DNA of 64,000 nucleotides from Prevotella sp. (lineage in GTDB: Bacteria; Bacteroidota; Bacteroidia; Bacteroidales; Dysgonomonadaceae): NCBI GenBank assembly GCA_031271965.1, contig JAISUS010000028.1:1-64000 (forward strand). The letters are read 5' to 3'. This document shows, one piece after another, positions 35,536 through 43,723 of the stretch. The position numbers were made by a program, and so were the translations under genes. The notes beneath the pieces are model-generated. The model made no database searches. It had not been told where the DNA came from and was given only the letters and a program-made list of their open reading frames with translations. Within the stretch, counting starts at the first letter, position 1. Each line of letters starts with the position of its first letter.

Positions 35536-36534
35536 ATGGGATACAGATTTATTATCATACTTCTATGCAGTATATTCTTTACTTCATGTTTTGAGGAAGA
35601 TAAATACGTCAATACTAAGAAAGGTAACTTTGAAGCATTATGGAAAATAATGGATGAACACTATTGCTTTTTCAGCTATAAGAATATTGATTGGAACGAG
35701 GTGTATGCACGTTATTCGGAACGTATTAGTGAAAGTATGGATAATGAAGCCTTGTTTACTGTACTTGGAGAAATGCTGGCCGAAGTTCAGGATGGCCACG
35801 TAAACATGGTTGCTAATCATGATGTTGCTCGCTATTGGAAATGGTTTGAAGATTATCCCGATAATTTTGATTCTAAAATACAGAAAAATTATATTGGAAC
35901 CGATTATAGTATTGCCGGAGGACTAAAATATAAAATATTGGATGACAATGTAGGCTATATTTACTATGGTAGTTTTTCCAGTGGTATCGGAGAAGCAAAT
36001 ATCAATCAGGTACTCGACCGTATGGCTGTTTGTGATGGGATTATCCTTGATATAAGAGACAATGGTGGAGGTTTATTGACCAATAGTGATAAACTAGCGT
36101 CACATTTCTTTAACCAAAAAACGCTTGTTGGCTATATAATGCACAAAACAGGTAAAGGACACGACGATTTTTCAAAACCATATGAGATATTTGTAGAGCC
36201 GTCAGATGGTGTTAAATATCAAAAGAAGGTGGTTTTATTGACTAATCGCAGTTGTTACAGTGCAGCAAATGATTTTGTCAATTCTATGCGTTATGCACCT
36301 AATGTCACAATTGTTGGAGATAGAACAGGAGGGGGAAGCGGGTTGCCTTTTTCATCTGAATTACCAAATGGATGGTCGATACGTTTTTCTGCATCTCCAA
36401 TCCTAGATGCAGGGAAGAATCACACTGAGTTTGGTATTAATCCTGATATAGAAATTGATATGACAGATGAAGATATAGCTAAAGGCTTGGATACTATAAT
36501 AGAAAAAGCTCTTCTGATTATAAAAAGCAATTAA
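35536..36534 (+). CDS. S41 family peptidase, lipoprotein
   Basis: This 332-residue C-terminal-processing-type serine peptidase starts with a lipoprotein signal (FIIILLCSIFFTSC, lipidated Cys18). An N-terminal helical region is followed by the S41 core: GYIYYGSFSSGIGEANINQV, DGIILDIRDNGGG, and the nucleophile Ser242 in RSCYSAANDF. No PDZ domain is evident between them, unlike Prc or CtpA, so substrate recognition must differ. It is likely attached to the inner leaflet of the outer membrane. Its neighbour is a GH25 muramidase, and a role in envelope turnover is plausible but not proven. Confidence 0.85.
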   Translation: MGYRFIIILLCSIFFTSCFEEDKYVNTKKGNFEALWKIMDEHYCFFSYKNIDWNEVYARYSERISESMDNEALFTVLGEMLAEVQDGHVNMVANHDVARYWKWFEDYPDNFDSKIQKNYIGTDYSIAGGLKYKILDDNVGYIYYGSFSSGIGEANINQVLDRMAVCDGIILDIRDNGGGLLTNSDKLASHFFNQKTLVGYIMHKTGKGHDDFSKPYEIFVEPSDGVKYQKKVVLLTNRSCYSAANDFVNSMRYAPNVTIVGDRTGGGSGLPFSSELPNGWSIRFSASPILDAGKNHTEFGINPDIEIDMTDEDIAKGLDTIIEKALLIIKSN

Positions 36535-36694
36535 ACAGATTTCGGGTTTATATGATGTTTAATGTCATATTGATGTTAATGTTTTTAAAAATATGCGTAT
36601 TCTAATTGTTTAATATGTCTATATTATGTTGTAAAACACCTTTTGTCATCATAATGTTTTTTTTATAAAACTATTCAGATGAAAAACCTTTTTA

Positions 36695-36702
36695 TAACTT
36701 TG
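36695..36702 (+). promoter_or_regulatory. -7 element of the malic enzyme gene
   Basis: TAACTTTG matches TAnnTTTG, 54 bases before the start codon. I see no TTTG at the -33 position. The preceding 160 bases after the S41 gene are AT-rich and hold no other recognisable element. Confidence 0.45.
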
Positions 36703-36756
36703 CCCTGATTTTAGAGATATTTGAATTATATTAATTACGTTTTAATATCCAGAGCT

Positions 36757-39042
36757 ATGGTAAAGATAACAAAAGAAGCGGCGTTAAAATATCACAAAAG
36801 TGGCCGTCCCGGAAAGATAGAGGTTGTGCCCACAAAGCCATATAATACTCAAACCGATTTATCATTAGCCTACTCTCCCGGAGTTGCAGAGCCTTGTCTC
36901 GAAATAGAAAAAGATCCACAATTAGCTTATGATTATACAACAAAAGGAAATCTTGTAGCCGTTATCTCTAACGGAACAGCTGTTCTTGGATTGGGGAACA
37001 TTGGTGCCTTAGCCGGAAAGCCGGTTATGGAAGGAAAAGGTCTTTTGTTTAAGATATATGCCGGAATTGATGTTTTTGATATTGAAGTTGACGAAAAAGA
37101 TCCGGAAAAATTTATTCAGACGGTAAAAGCTATATCTCCTACTTTTGGTGGTATAAACTTAGAAGATATAAAGGCACCCGAATGTTTTGAAATAGAAAGA
37201 AGGCTGAAGGAAGAACTCGATATACCTGTTATGCATGATGATCAGCATGGAACTGCGATTATTTCGGCGGCAGCCTTGCTAAACGCGCTGGATATTACTG
37301 ACAAGGATATATCAAAAGTAAAGCTGGTAGTGAATGGTGCCGGGGCATCAGCCATTGCTTGTACAAACTTGTACATGAAGTTTGGTGTGCGCAAGGAGAA
37401 TGTTATCATGTGTGACAGCAAGGGCGTGCTGACTACAAGGCGTGCAGACCTTAGTGAATCAAAAAAATGTTTTGCGATAGATAGTGATCTGAAAACACTG
37501 GATGATGCAATTGAGGGAGCAGATATTTTCTTGGGTTTGTCTACGGCAAATGTTTTGACAAAAGAGATGATTCGTAAGATGAACGAAAATCCGATTGTTT
37601 TTGCTTTAGCTAATCCCAATCCTGAAATTTCTTATGAAGAAGCTATGGAGTCTCGTGAAGATATTATCTTTGCCACAGGGCGTTCCGATTATCCAAATCA
37701 GGTAAATAACGTATTGGGTTTTCCATATATATTCCGTGGAGCATTGGATGTTCGGGCAACTTCTATAAACGAAGAAATGAAGCTTGCAGCATCAAGAGCC
37801 ATCGCTGATTTGGCGAAAGAACTTGTGCCGGATGTTATAAATACCGCATACGAAATAAAGCGATTGTCTTTTGGCCGTGATTATATTATACCTAAACCCT
37901 TAGACCCCAGATTACTGACGGCAGTGTCTGTTGCTGTGGCTAAAGCAGCAGTTGAGACCGGCGTAGCGCGTAGAACAATAGACGATTGGGAAGCTTATGG
38001 AAACAGGTTATCTGAGATGTTGGGTTATAGCAACAAGTTGATACATCGTCTTACAAACTTAGCTAAAAGTGATCCTAAACGTGTTGTATATTGCGAAGGT
38101 AATCATATCAATATGATCAAAGCCGCCGTATTCTCTAAAAAGGACGGCATATGTCATCCTATTCTATTGGGAAGTGAAGAGCGGATTAAGAATATCGCCC
38201 GTGAAAATGGAATAGAATTGAATGGCGTTGAGATAATCGACCACCGTAATATTCGTGAAGATGAACGACGCAGTCGTTATGCCAAGAAATTGAGTGATAA
38301 AAAATCAAGAGAAGGCATTCGCTATCAGGAGGCTTTCGAGAAGATGAGCGATCGTAACTATTTTGGCATGATGATGGTGGAAACAGGAGATGCAGATGCT
38401 GTTATCACCGGTATATATAGCCACTATCGCGAATTTGCGCGTACAGCACTCGAAGTTATCGGTTTGCAGCCTCAATATAAGCATTTTGCGGCTATGCATA
38501 TTGTGCAAACAAAGAAAGGACCGTATTTTCTGGCAGATACGTTAATAAATCGTTGGCCTGAAGAAGATGTGTTGAAAGAAATAGTGAAACTCTCACATGA
38601 TACGGTTCAATATTTTGCTACAGAGCCGGTTATGGCTATGTTATCTTTTTCCAATTATGGAGCTGATGATGATGGTAGTCCGAAAAGTATATCGAATGCT
38701 ATCAGGTATTTCCATGAGAAATATCCGGAATATAATATAGATGGTGAAATGCAGCTGAATTTTGCGATGAACAAGGAGCTTCGAGACAGGGCATTCCCAT
38801 TCAACTCTATCAAGGGTAAAGATGTGAATACTTTGATCTTTCCAAATCTTAGTTCAGCTAATATATCCAGTAAACTGCTCATAGAACTGGGTATTGCCGG
38901 GGAGAGTATTGGCCCGATTCAGATGGGGCTGCGTAAAGCGGTACATTTTACCGATATAGAAAGTTCGGTAAGAGATATAATTAATTTGACCACTGTCGCT
39001 GTTGTAGATGCAATAGCCCATAGTGGAAATTCTGAGCAATAA
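36757..39042 (+). CDS. maeB: NADP-dependent malic enzyme with phosphotransacetylase-like domain
   Basis: This MaeB-type protein of 761 residues oxidatively decarboxylates malate to pyruvate, producing NADPH. The N-terminal malic domain begins at SLAYSPGVAEPC and contains VMHDDQHGTAI for metal binding; the NAD(P)-binding domain has VVNGAGASAIAC. From about residue 430 to the end lies a phosphate-acetyltransferase-like domain (KRVVYCEGNHINMIKAA, ADAVITGIYSHYREFARTAL, LNFAMNKELRDRAFPFN), which in MaeB proteins is regulatory and binds acetyl-CoA. I start at the ATG of MVKITKEAAL; the frame extends 12 codons upstream without a good start. It is monocistronic and closed by a strong terminator. Confidence 0.96.
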   Translation: MVKITKEAALKYHKSGRPGKIEVVPTKPYNTQTDLSLAYSPGVAEPCLEIEKDPQLAYDYTTKGNLVAVISNGTAVLGLGNIGALAGKPVMEGKGLLFKIYAGIDVFDIEVDEKDPEKFIQTVKAISPTFGGINLEDIKAPECFEIERRLKEELDIPVMHDDQHGTAIISAAALLNALDITDKDISKVKLVVNGAGASAIACTNLYMKFGVRKENVIMCDSKGVLTTRRADLSESKKCFAIDSDLKTLDDAIEGADIFLGLSTANVLTKEMIRKMNENPIVFALANPNPEISYEEAMESREDIIFATGRSDYPNQVNNVLGFPYIFRGALDVRATSINEEMKLAASRAIADLAKELVPDVINTAYEIKRLSFGRDYIIPKPLDPRLLTAVSVAVAKAAVETGVARRTIDDWEAYGNRLSEMLGYSNKLIHRLTNLAKSDPKRVVYCEGNHINMIKAAVFSKKDGICHPILLGSEERIKNIARENGIELNGVEIIDHRNIREDERRSRYAKKLSDKKSREGIRYQEAFEKMSDRNYFGMMMVETGDADAVITGIYSHYREFARTALEVIGLQPQYKHFAAMHIVQTKKGPYFLADTLINRWPEEDVLKEIVKLSHDTVQYFATEPVMAMLSFSNYGADDDGSPKSISNAIRYFHEKYPEYNIDGEMQLNFAMNKELRDRAFPFNSIKGKDVNTLIFPNLSSANISSKLLIELGIAGESIGPIQMGLRKAVHFTDIESSVRDIINLTTVAVVDAIAHSGNSEQ

Positions 39043-39063
39043 AACTATACTTAAACGGTTGAT

Positions 39064-39098
39064 AAAAGAGGGGATGTATCAAATATCCCCTCTTTTTT
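39064..39098. terminator. Bidirectional terminator between maeB and the SulP gene
   Basis: AAAAGAGGGGA and TCCCCTCTTTT form a perfect 11-pair stem with T-tracts on both strands. It lies between the convergent stop codons. Confidence 0.92.
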
Positions 39099-39101
39099 AT
39101 C

Positions 39102-40826
39102 TTACAACTTTTTCTCGGAAATACCGAGTATTTCTTTGGATCGGGATATTGCTTGGTTTATGTTGTCACAGATATTTTCTTCGCCTATCATTGAAGGAAT
39201 TTTAGAGTTTTCTATCATCCGATGCACTTCTTTTCTTACACCGGATAATATTACTTGTATTTGATCATTCATAGACTTTTTACATAAACCTTCCAGATTG
39301 TGCAAACCTGTAGAATCGATGAATGGAACTTTTCGCATACGTATGATTCTTATTTTCGACTTATCTCCAATAACCCGCATACTCTCCTCAAACTTATTGG
39401 CAATACCAAAAAAGAATGGGCCATCTATTTCGTAAACCTCAACGCCGTTAGGTAACATTAGTATTTCATCATCTTGTGTATATTCGCTTTCGTCTGTCAA
39501 GTCAAGCCTATCTTTGAAAATAGATACATGAGTAACTTCGTTTATACGTTTTAAGAATAAAACGATAGCTAAAAGTAGTCCAACTTCTATTGCAATTGTA
39601 AGGTCGAATATTACGGTTAGAAAAAATGTAATTAGCAATACGGCTACATCCGATTTCTGATTTTTCAATAAAGCTTTGAATGTACGCCATTCACTCATAT
39701 TGTATGCCACAATGACTAATACTCCAGCCAGACAGGCCATTGGAATGTATTGTGCCAGAGGCATTAATAGGAGTAATATTAGGAGTAAAACAATGGCGTG
39801 TATGATACCGGCTATCGGAGTCCGTCCTCCATTGTTAATGTTTGTCATAGTACGCGCAATAGCTCCTGTGGCTGGAATTCCACCAAAAAGAGGCGTCACA
39901 ATGTTTGCTACTCCTTGTGCTATGAGTTCTGTGTTTGAATTATGTTTTTCGCCGCCAATTACACCATCGGCAACCGTTGCTGACAATAAAGACTCTATGG
40001 CACCCAACATTGCTATAGTAATAGCAACAGGTAATAAATCACTAATTGCAGCCATATTGATATTGGGTATTTCTGCGTCGGGCAGTGCTGCATTTATTTT
40101 GAAACGATCACCAATCGTATCTATAGAGTCTATTCCTGCATACGTTTTGAGTAAGTATACTCCTATCGTTACTATTATGATAGAAACCAGTGATCCCGGA
40201 ATTTTTCTAACTAAGCGTGGGGTTAAAATTATAACAAGAAGACTTATTATACTGACTGCTGTATTCCACCAGTTTATCGTGTCGAAGTGCCTGAAATATA
40301 TAATCCACTTCCCAATAAAATCACCGGGAACCTTTTCTCCTCCAAAATTCAATCCAAAGATATCAGCTATCTGGGTGGTGAATATGGTTACAGCAATACC
40401 ACTGGTAAATCCCACAATAATAGGATAGGGGATAAACTTGATAATTTTCCCAAGTTTGAATATTCCCATCAGTACTAATATAACTCCGGCAATAATTGTG
40501 GCTATAATCAAGCCTTTTATGCCATGGGTCTGAACAACGCCATATACAATGACGATAAAGGCTCCTGTTGGTCCACCTATCTGTACCCGGCTTCCTCCCA
40601 GAAAAGATATAATAAACCCTGCGATAATAGCTGTGATAATACCTTGTTCAGGAGTGACACCGGAAGCTATCCCAAATGCCAGAGCGAGAGGGAGAGCTAC
40701 AATGCCGACTATAAGACCTGCCATCAGATCTTTTACAAACTTATTTTTATCATACGTTTTTAAGGAAATAAAAAACTGGGGCGTAAAGTCCTTCCTGATG
40801 TTTTCGAGACGTTGTTTATTTTTCAT
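39102..40826 (-). CDS. SulP family anion transporter with STAS domain
   Basis: This 574-residue protein belongs to the SLC26/SulP family, which carries sulfate, bicarbonate or other anions. It has the family's membrane core of about 12-14 helices, with DLMAGLIVGIVALPLALAFG as the first helix region, GGSRVQIGGPTGAFIV, and TELIAQGVANIVTPLFGGIP. A cytoplasmic STAS domain follows (about 450-565; LPNGVEVYEIDGPFFFGIAN and IIRMRKVPFIDSTGL, which includes the usual phosphorylatable serine/threonine pair). It stands alone, convergent with maeB. The substrate cannot be fixed; bicarbonate is as likely as sulfate. Confidence 0.93.
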   Translation of the reverse strand: MKNKQRLENIRKDFTPQFFISLKTYDKNKFVKDLMAGLIVGIVALPLALAFGIASGVTPEQGIITAIIAGFIISFLGGSRVQIGGPTGAFIVIVYGVVQTHGIKGLIIATIIAGVILVLMGIFKLGKIIKFIPYPIIVGFTSGIAVTIFTTQIADIFGLNFGGEKVPGDFIGKWIIYFRHFDTINWWNTAVSIISLLVIILTPRLVRKIPGSLVSIIIVTIGVYLLKTYAGIDSIDTIGDRFKINAALPDAEIPNINMAAISDLLPVAITIAMLGAIESLLSATVADGVIGGEKHNSNTELIAQGVANIVTPLFGGIPATGAIARTMTNINNGGRTPIAGIIHAIVLLLILLLLMPLAQYIPMACLAGVLVIVAYNMSEWRTFKALLKNQKSDVAVLLITFFLTVIFDLTIAIEVGLLLAIVLFLKRINEVTHVSIFKDRLDLTDESEYTQDDEILMLPNGVEVYEIDGPFFFGIANKFEESMRVIGDKSKIRIIRMRKVPFIDSTGLHNLEGLCKKSMNDQIQVILSGVRKEVHRMIENSKIPSMIGEENICDNINQAISRSKEILGISEKKL

Positions 40827-40992
40827 GCCAAAACAAAGGAAATAAATTAGTATAATTTAATGTTTTTATACAAAAAGCTAGTTGCTGTATAATAGAATCT
40901 GTTTTTTCTGAACAATAGGCTACAAAACAATTTTGCCTTTTCAGAAAGAATAAACTATTATAATTTTTTAAGAATGTAAAGGTACTAAATCA

Positions 40993-41023
40993 TTTGATAT
41001 GGACATAATAAATATTAAATTTG
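40993..41023 (+). promoter_or_regulatory. Promoter of the rubrerythrin gene
   Basis: TTTG (40993-40996), 19 bases, then TAAATTTG (41016-41023): an exact match in sequence and spacing to the Bacteroidetes -33/-7 promoter. Transcription should start near 41030, inside the tandem repeats. Confidence 0.8.
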
Positions 41024-41067
41024 TATAAACTATCATTTGTATAAACTATCATTTGTAAAGACTATCA
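41020..41067 (+). repeat. 16-base tandem repeat, three copies, in the rubrerythrin leader
   Basis: TTTGTATAAACTATCA occurs twice without change (41020-41035, 41036-41051) and a third time with two changes as TTTGTAAAGACTATCA (41052-41067). The array runs from the -7 box to six bases before the ATG. Such an array can expand or contract by slippage, changing the spacing between promoter and start codon, or it may bind a regulator in tandem. Confidence 0.85.
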
Positions 41068-41073
41068 TTAGTT

Positions 41074-41652
41074 ATGGAAAAAAGTATTAAAGGAACAGAA
41101 ACGGAGAAATGCCTGTTGAAATCGTTTGCAGGAGAGTCTCAAGCAAGAATGCGTTATACAATGTTTGCAAGTGCCGCAAAAAAAGAGGGATTTGAGCAAA
41201 TAGCTGCTATATTTCTTGAAACAGCCGACCAGGAAAAGGAACATGCAAAACGTATGTTTAAGTTTCTTGAAGGTGGAATGGTCGAAATCACAGCAATGTA
41301 TCCGGCCGGAAGAATAGGTACAACAGAAGAAAATCTGATAGAAGCTGCTGCAGGCGAGCACGAAGAGTGGGCGGTAGATTATCCCGCTTTTGCCGAAATA
41401 GCAGAAAAAGAAGGTTTTAAAGAAGTTGCTGTAATGTATCGCATGGTTGCTAAAGTAGAAAATGTGCACGAAGATCGTTACAAAGCTCTTTTGGCACGTG
41501 TAAAAAGCAATGGAGTATTCTCTCGCGAAGAAGCTATTGAATGGCAATGTCGTAATTGTGGGTTCGTTATCAGTAGTAAAAATGCTCCGAAAACTTGTCC
41601 TGCATGTTTGCACCCTCAGGCTTATTTTGAACCGTTGAAATGGAATTTCTAA
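41074..41652 (+). CDS. rbr: Rubrerythrin
   Basis: Rubrerythrin reduces hydrogen peroxide in anaerobes, using a di-iron site fed by a rubredoxin-like centre. The 192-residue protein has the ferritin-like four-helix part with iron ligands at Glu21 (GESQARMRY), Glu54 and His57 (EKEH), Glu95/Glu98 (GEHEEW) and Glu129 with His132 (ENVH). The C-terminal rubredoxin domain has CRNCG and CPAC (Cys159, 162, 175, 178). Length and motifs are complete. It has its own strong promoter, a repeat-filled leader and its own terminator. Confidence 0.96.
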   Translation: MEKSIKGTETEKCLLKSFAGESQARMRYTMFASAAKKEGFEQIAAIFLETADQEKEHAKRMFKFLEGGMVEITAMYPAGRIGTTEENLIEAAAGEHEEWAVDYPAFAEIAEKEGFKEVAVMYRMVAKVENVHEDRYKALLARVKSNGVFSREEAIEWQCRNCGFVISSKNAPKTCPACLHPQAYFEPLKWNF

Positions 41653-41672
41653 TTTGAATATCCGATGATAAT

Positions 41673-41706
41673 AAAAGAGCTACAAGAAATTGTAGCTCTT
41701 TTTGTT
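41673..41706. terminator. Bidirectional terminator between rubrerythrin and the hydrolase operon
   Basis: AAAAGAGCTACA and TGTAGCTCTTTT form a perfect 12-pair stem around AGAAAT, with T-runs on both sides. It serves rubrerythrin and the convergent hydrolase gene. Confidence 0.92.
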
Positions 41707-41722
41707 TATTATACAGGATAAT

Positions 41723-42688
41723 TTATTGTTTCTCTTTTATAAAGTCTATAATAGTTTTAGTAAGCTCCTTGCTAATCGGTGTATCAGGATTGTTATAGCT
41801 GTTTTTCACTTGTTCCGCCATATCGGTTGTTTCACTGATTTTCATCACATGATCCATATTCTCAATGATTACTTTTTGAACGTTTGGACTGGCTTTAGCC
41901 AGAAGTTCCATTTGGTTTATACCTACCTGAATATCCTTTGTCCCTTGCAATAGTAACACGGGGATAGTAAGTTTACTTATTTCTGCTTGTGGATTATATT
42001 TAAACCAAGATATCATATATGGTTGTACACTTGGCCGAAATAAAGAATTTAGATAGACAGGTACGTCTGTAATCGTTTCTCCTTGTTCGAGCTTATCAAT
42101 ATAAGAGAAAACCATATTCTTTATAGCTTCCGGTTGTCCCTGCATCTGTTTGCCAAGCTGCTCTTTTAATATATCGGCAGCTGACATGCCGGCTCCGGCT
42201 ATGGAAATATATTTTGTCACTTTAGGATTATTTTGGGCGGCAATCATTCCAAGCAGAGAACCTTCACTATGTCCGATAAGGATAATATCAGAAAAACGTT
42301 TGTCTTCGGATAGTTGATCTACCCAGGCTTTTACATCATCAACGTAAGCATCGAATCGTAAATCTTCCTCTTTTTGTTTTACTTTACTTTTAGCTATACC
42401 TCGTTTATCGTAACATAGGGTAGCTATATTGTTGTAAAATAAAGCATCAGAAAGCATTTTATATGCATTGCTTTTCATACTGGGTTGATTACAATCTCTG
42501 TCTGTAGGACCTGAACCTGCAATAATTATTGCAATCGGAACAGGATTCTTGCTGTCCGGAACCTTTAGAGTTCCATAAATGTCACCAACACTCGTTTTCA
42601 GTACGGCAGGTTCTTCTTTCATTAACAATTGAGCAGATATGGTCAAAGATAAGAACCATCCTATTGTAAAAAATATAATGCTTTTCAT
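41723..42688 (-). CDS. Secreted alpha/beta hydrolase (S33-like)
   Basis: This 321-residue protein has a signal peptide (MKSIIFFTIGWFLSLTISAQ) and an alpha/beta hydrolase fold. Visible are the oxyanion region IIIAGSGPTDRDCNQ, the nucleophile elbow GHSEGS (Ser141), the acid in LQGTKDIQV and the histidine in NMDHVM. It resembles the periplasmic dienelactone-hydrolase or serine-aminopeptidase-like esterases of Bacteroidetes. It is the last gene of a three-gene leftward operon with a YIP1-like membrane protein and a DUF2089 regulator. The natural substrate is unknown. Confidence 0.85.
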   Translation of the reverse strand: MKSIIFFTIGWFLSLTISAQLLMKEEPAVLKTSVGDIYGTLKVPDSKNPVPIAIIIAGSGPTDRDCNQPSMKSNAYKMLSDALFYNNIATLCYDKRGIAKSKVKQKEEDLRFDAYVDDVKAWVDQLSEDKRFSDIILIGHSEGSLLGMIAAQNNPKVTKYISIAGAGMSAADILKEQLGKQMQGQPEAIKNMVFSYIDKLEQGETITDVPVYLNSLFRPSVQPYMISWFKYNPQAEISKLTIPVLLLQGTKDIQVGINQMELLAKASPNVQKVIIENMDHVMKISETTDMAEQVKNSYNNPDTPISKELTKTIIDFIKEKQ

Positions 42689-42700
42689 AAAGTTATTCTT

Positions 42701-43318
42701 TTAAGAGATCAGATTTATTACCAAGTAATTGATTAACCGGGATAGGATTTCACAGATTATAATGCCAATAGTGAAAGATACTCCTCCTATTACACCTTTT
42801 ATGTTTGCCGATACGGAATATGCATTGTATTTTAGTGCCATAGACCATATCATTACAAGGATACTTATGATGCTAATCATGGTTATCATAACAATATTAT
42901 CTTTTACAACTTGCATAATTTCCTGTATATTAGCGGTGTTTGGATCTCCTATGTGAAGATGAACATTAGGTAAAAGTCCTAACAAAGCCACCAAAATAAA
43001 AGGAGCTTGAGAAACAGCCATTGTTCCGGCAATATCTATTAGGCGGACAGAAGTTTTAGATACTATCCGGGCCATAATATAAAACACCAATGTCATCGAT
43101 ATGCAGGCAGATAATTGATAGCAAGCGTGTAATATATATGGGCTTTCGGAGCTACTGTCAGCAATAGAGGGCCCTACGATTCCCCCGAAATGAACGTTCC
43201 CTAAGTATCCGAATATTGATAATAAGGCTAATACTACAATACCGATAACCAGAGCTTTGCTGCCAGCAATGAATTTAAATGGGGTGAACAGCCATGATAT
43301 AAGCATGTTATTTTTCAT
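42701..43318 (-). CDS. YIP1-like membrane protein
   Basis: This 205-residue protein has about five hydrophobic helices (near residues 22-42, 70-85, 92-115, 142-162 and 172-198) and a PFKFIAGSKAL start typical of bacterial YIP1-family proteins. Their function is unclear. It overlaps the upstream DUF2089 gene by 11 bases and precedes the hydrolase gene by 12, so all three are expressed together. The family call rests on general resemblance. Confidence 0.6.
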   Translation of the reverse strand: MKNNMLISWLFTPFKFIAGSKALVIGIVVLALLSIFGYLGNVHFGGIVGPSIADSSSESPYILHACYQLSACISMTLVFYIMARIVSKTSVRLIDIAGTMAVSQAPFILVALLGLLPNVHLHIGDPNTANIQEIMQVVKDNIVMITMISIISILVMIWSMALKYNAYSVSANIKGVIGGVSFTIGIIICEILSRLINYLVINLIS

Positions 43319-43571
43319 TTATTTTGATTTTATTAATTATATCATCTAATAAATTTCTAACAGTGGGATAGCTTAACCCAAGGTCTTTAGCCATGTCTTT
43401 CAGGCTTCCACTATTTTTTACGAATTTGAGAATGAAATCTTGTTCTTCTACAGAAAGACGAGCTAAAACAGGCAGATCGTAAATCCCATGTACTTCCGTA
43501 CTACAATTTTCACAGAATAAACTTTTTACTTTTAGTTGTTTCTGACAACTTGGACAATTGCATGGTAACAT
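43308..43571 (-). CDS. DUF2089-like zinc-ribbon/helix-turn-helix protein
   Basis: This small 87-residue protein begins with a zinc ribbon (CPSC and CENC, Cys6, 9, 20 and 23) and continues with a helix-turn-helix (GSLKDMAKDLGLSYPTVRNL). That is the layout of DUF2089 proteins, presumed transcription factors. It is the first gene of the operon with the YIP1-like protein and the hydrolase and probably regulates it. Confidence 0.8.
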   Translation of the reverse strand: MLPCNCPSCQKQLKVKSLFCENCSTEVHGIYDLPVLARLSVEEQDFILKFVKNSGSLKDMAKDLGLSYPTVRNLLDDIINKIKINEK

Positions 43572-43590
43572 AATTTGAATATATTTTTCA

Positions 43591-43598
43591 CAAATATA
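43591..43598 (-). promoter_or_regulatory. -7 element of the DUF2089 operon
   Basis: Read leftward TATATTTG matches TAnnTTTG, 20 bases before the start codon. The surrounding 150 bases are extremely AT-rich, so the match carries limited weight. Confidence 0.4.
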
Positions 43599-43699
43599 AT
43601 ATATTATTTGATAATATTAAAGTTTTATTTAATAATATTTACTTATTGTTTTATATATTGTATGCCAAATATATATTCGTTGTTTGCAAAACAGTTTAT

Positions 43700-43707
43700 T
43701 ATATTTG
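43700..43707 (+). promoter_or_regulatory. -7 element of the glycosyltransferase gene
   Basis: TATATTTG matches TAnnTTTG, 16 bases before the GTG start. TTTG at 43683 is too close to serve as the -33 element. Confidence 0.4.
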
Positions 43708-43723
43708 TAAAAATTCTTAGAGC

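Noticed and set aside
39676-40428. A 250-codon open frame opposite the SulP transporter gene
   Set aside because: It lies entirely antisense to a well-conserved membrane protein, and its composition (many proline, threonine and isoleucine runs) mirrors the helices of SulP read backwards. No ribosome binding site or homology is apparent.
41068-41613. A 181-codon open frame opposite rubrerythrin
   Set aside because: It is an antisense shadow of rubrerythrin; the cysteine- and phenylalanine-rich translation comes from the complementary codons of the iron ligands and lysines.
43571-43723. Several near-palindromes made of A and T between the DUF2089 and glycosyltransferase genes
   Set aside because: The region is almost purely A and T, so inverted repeats of six to eight bases are expected by chance.
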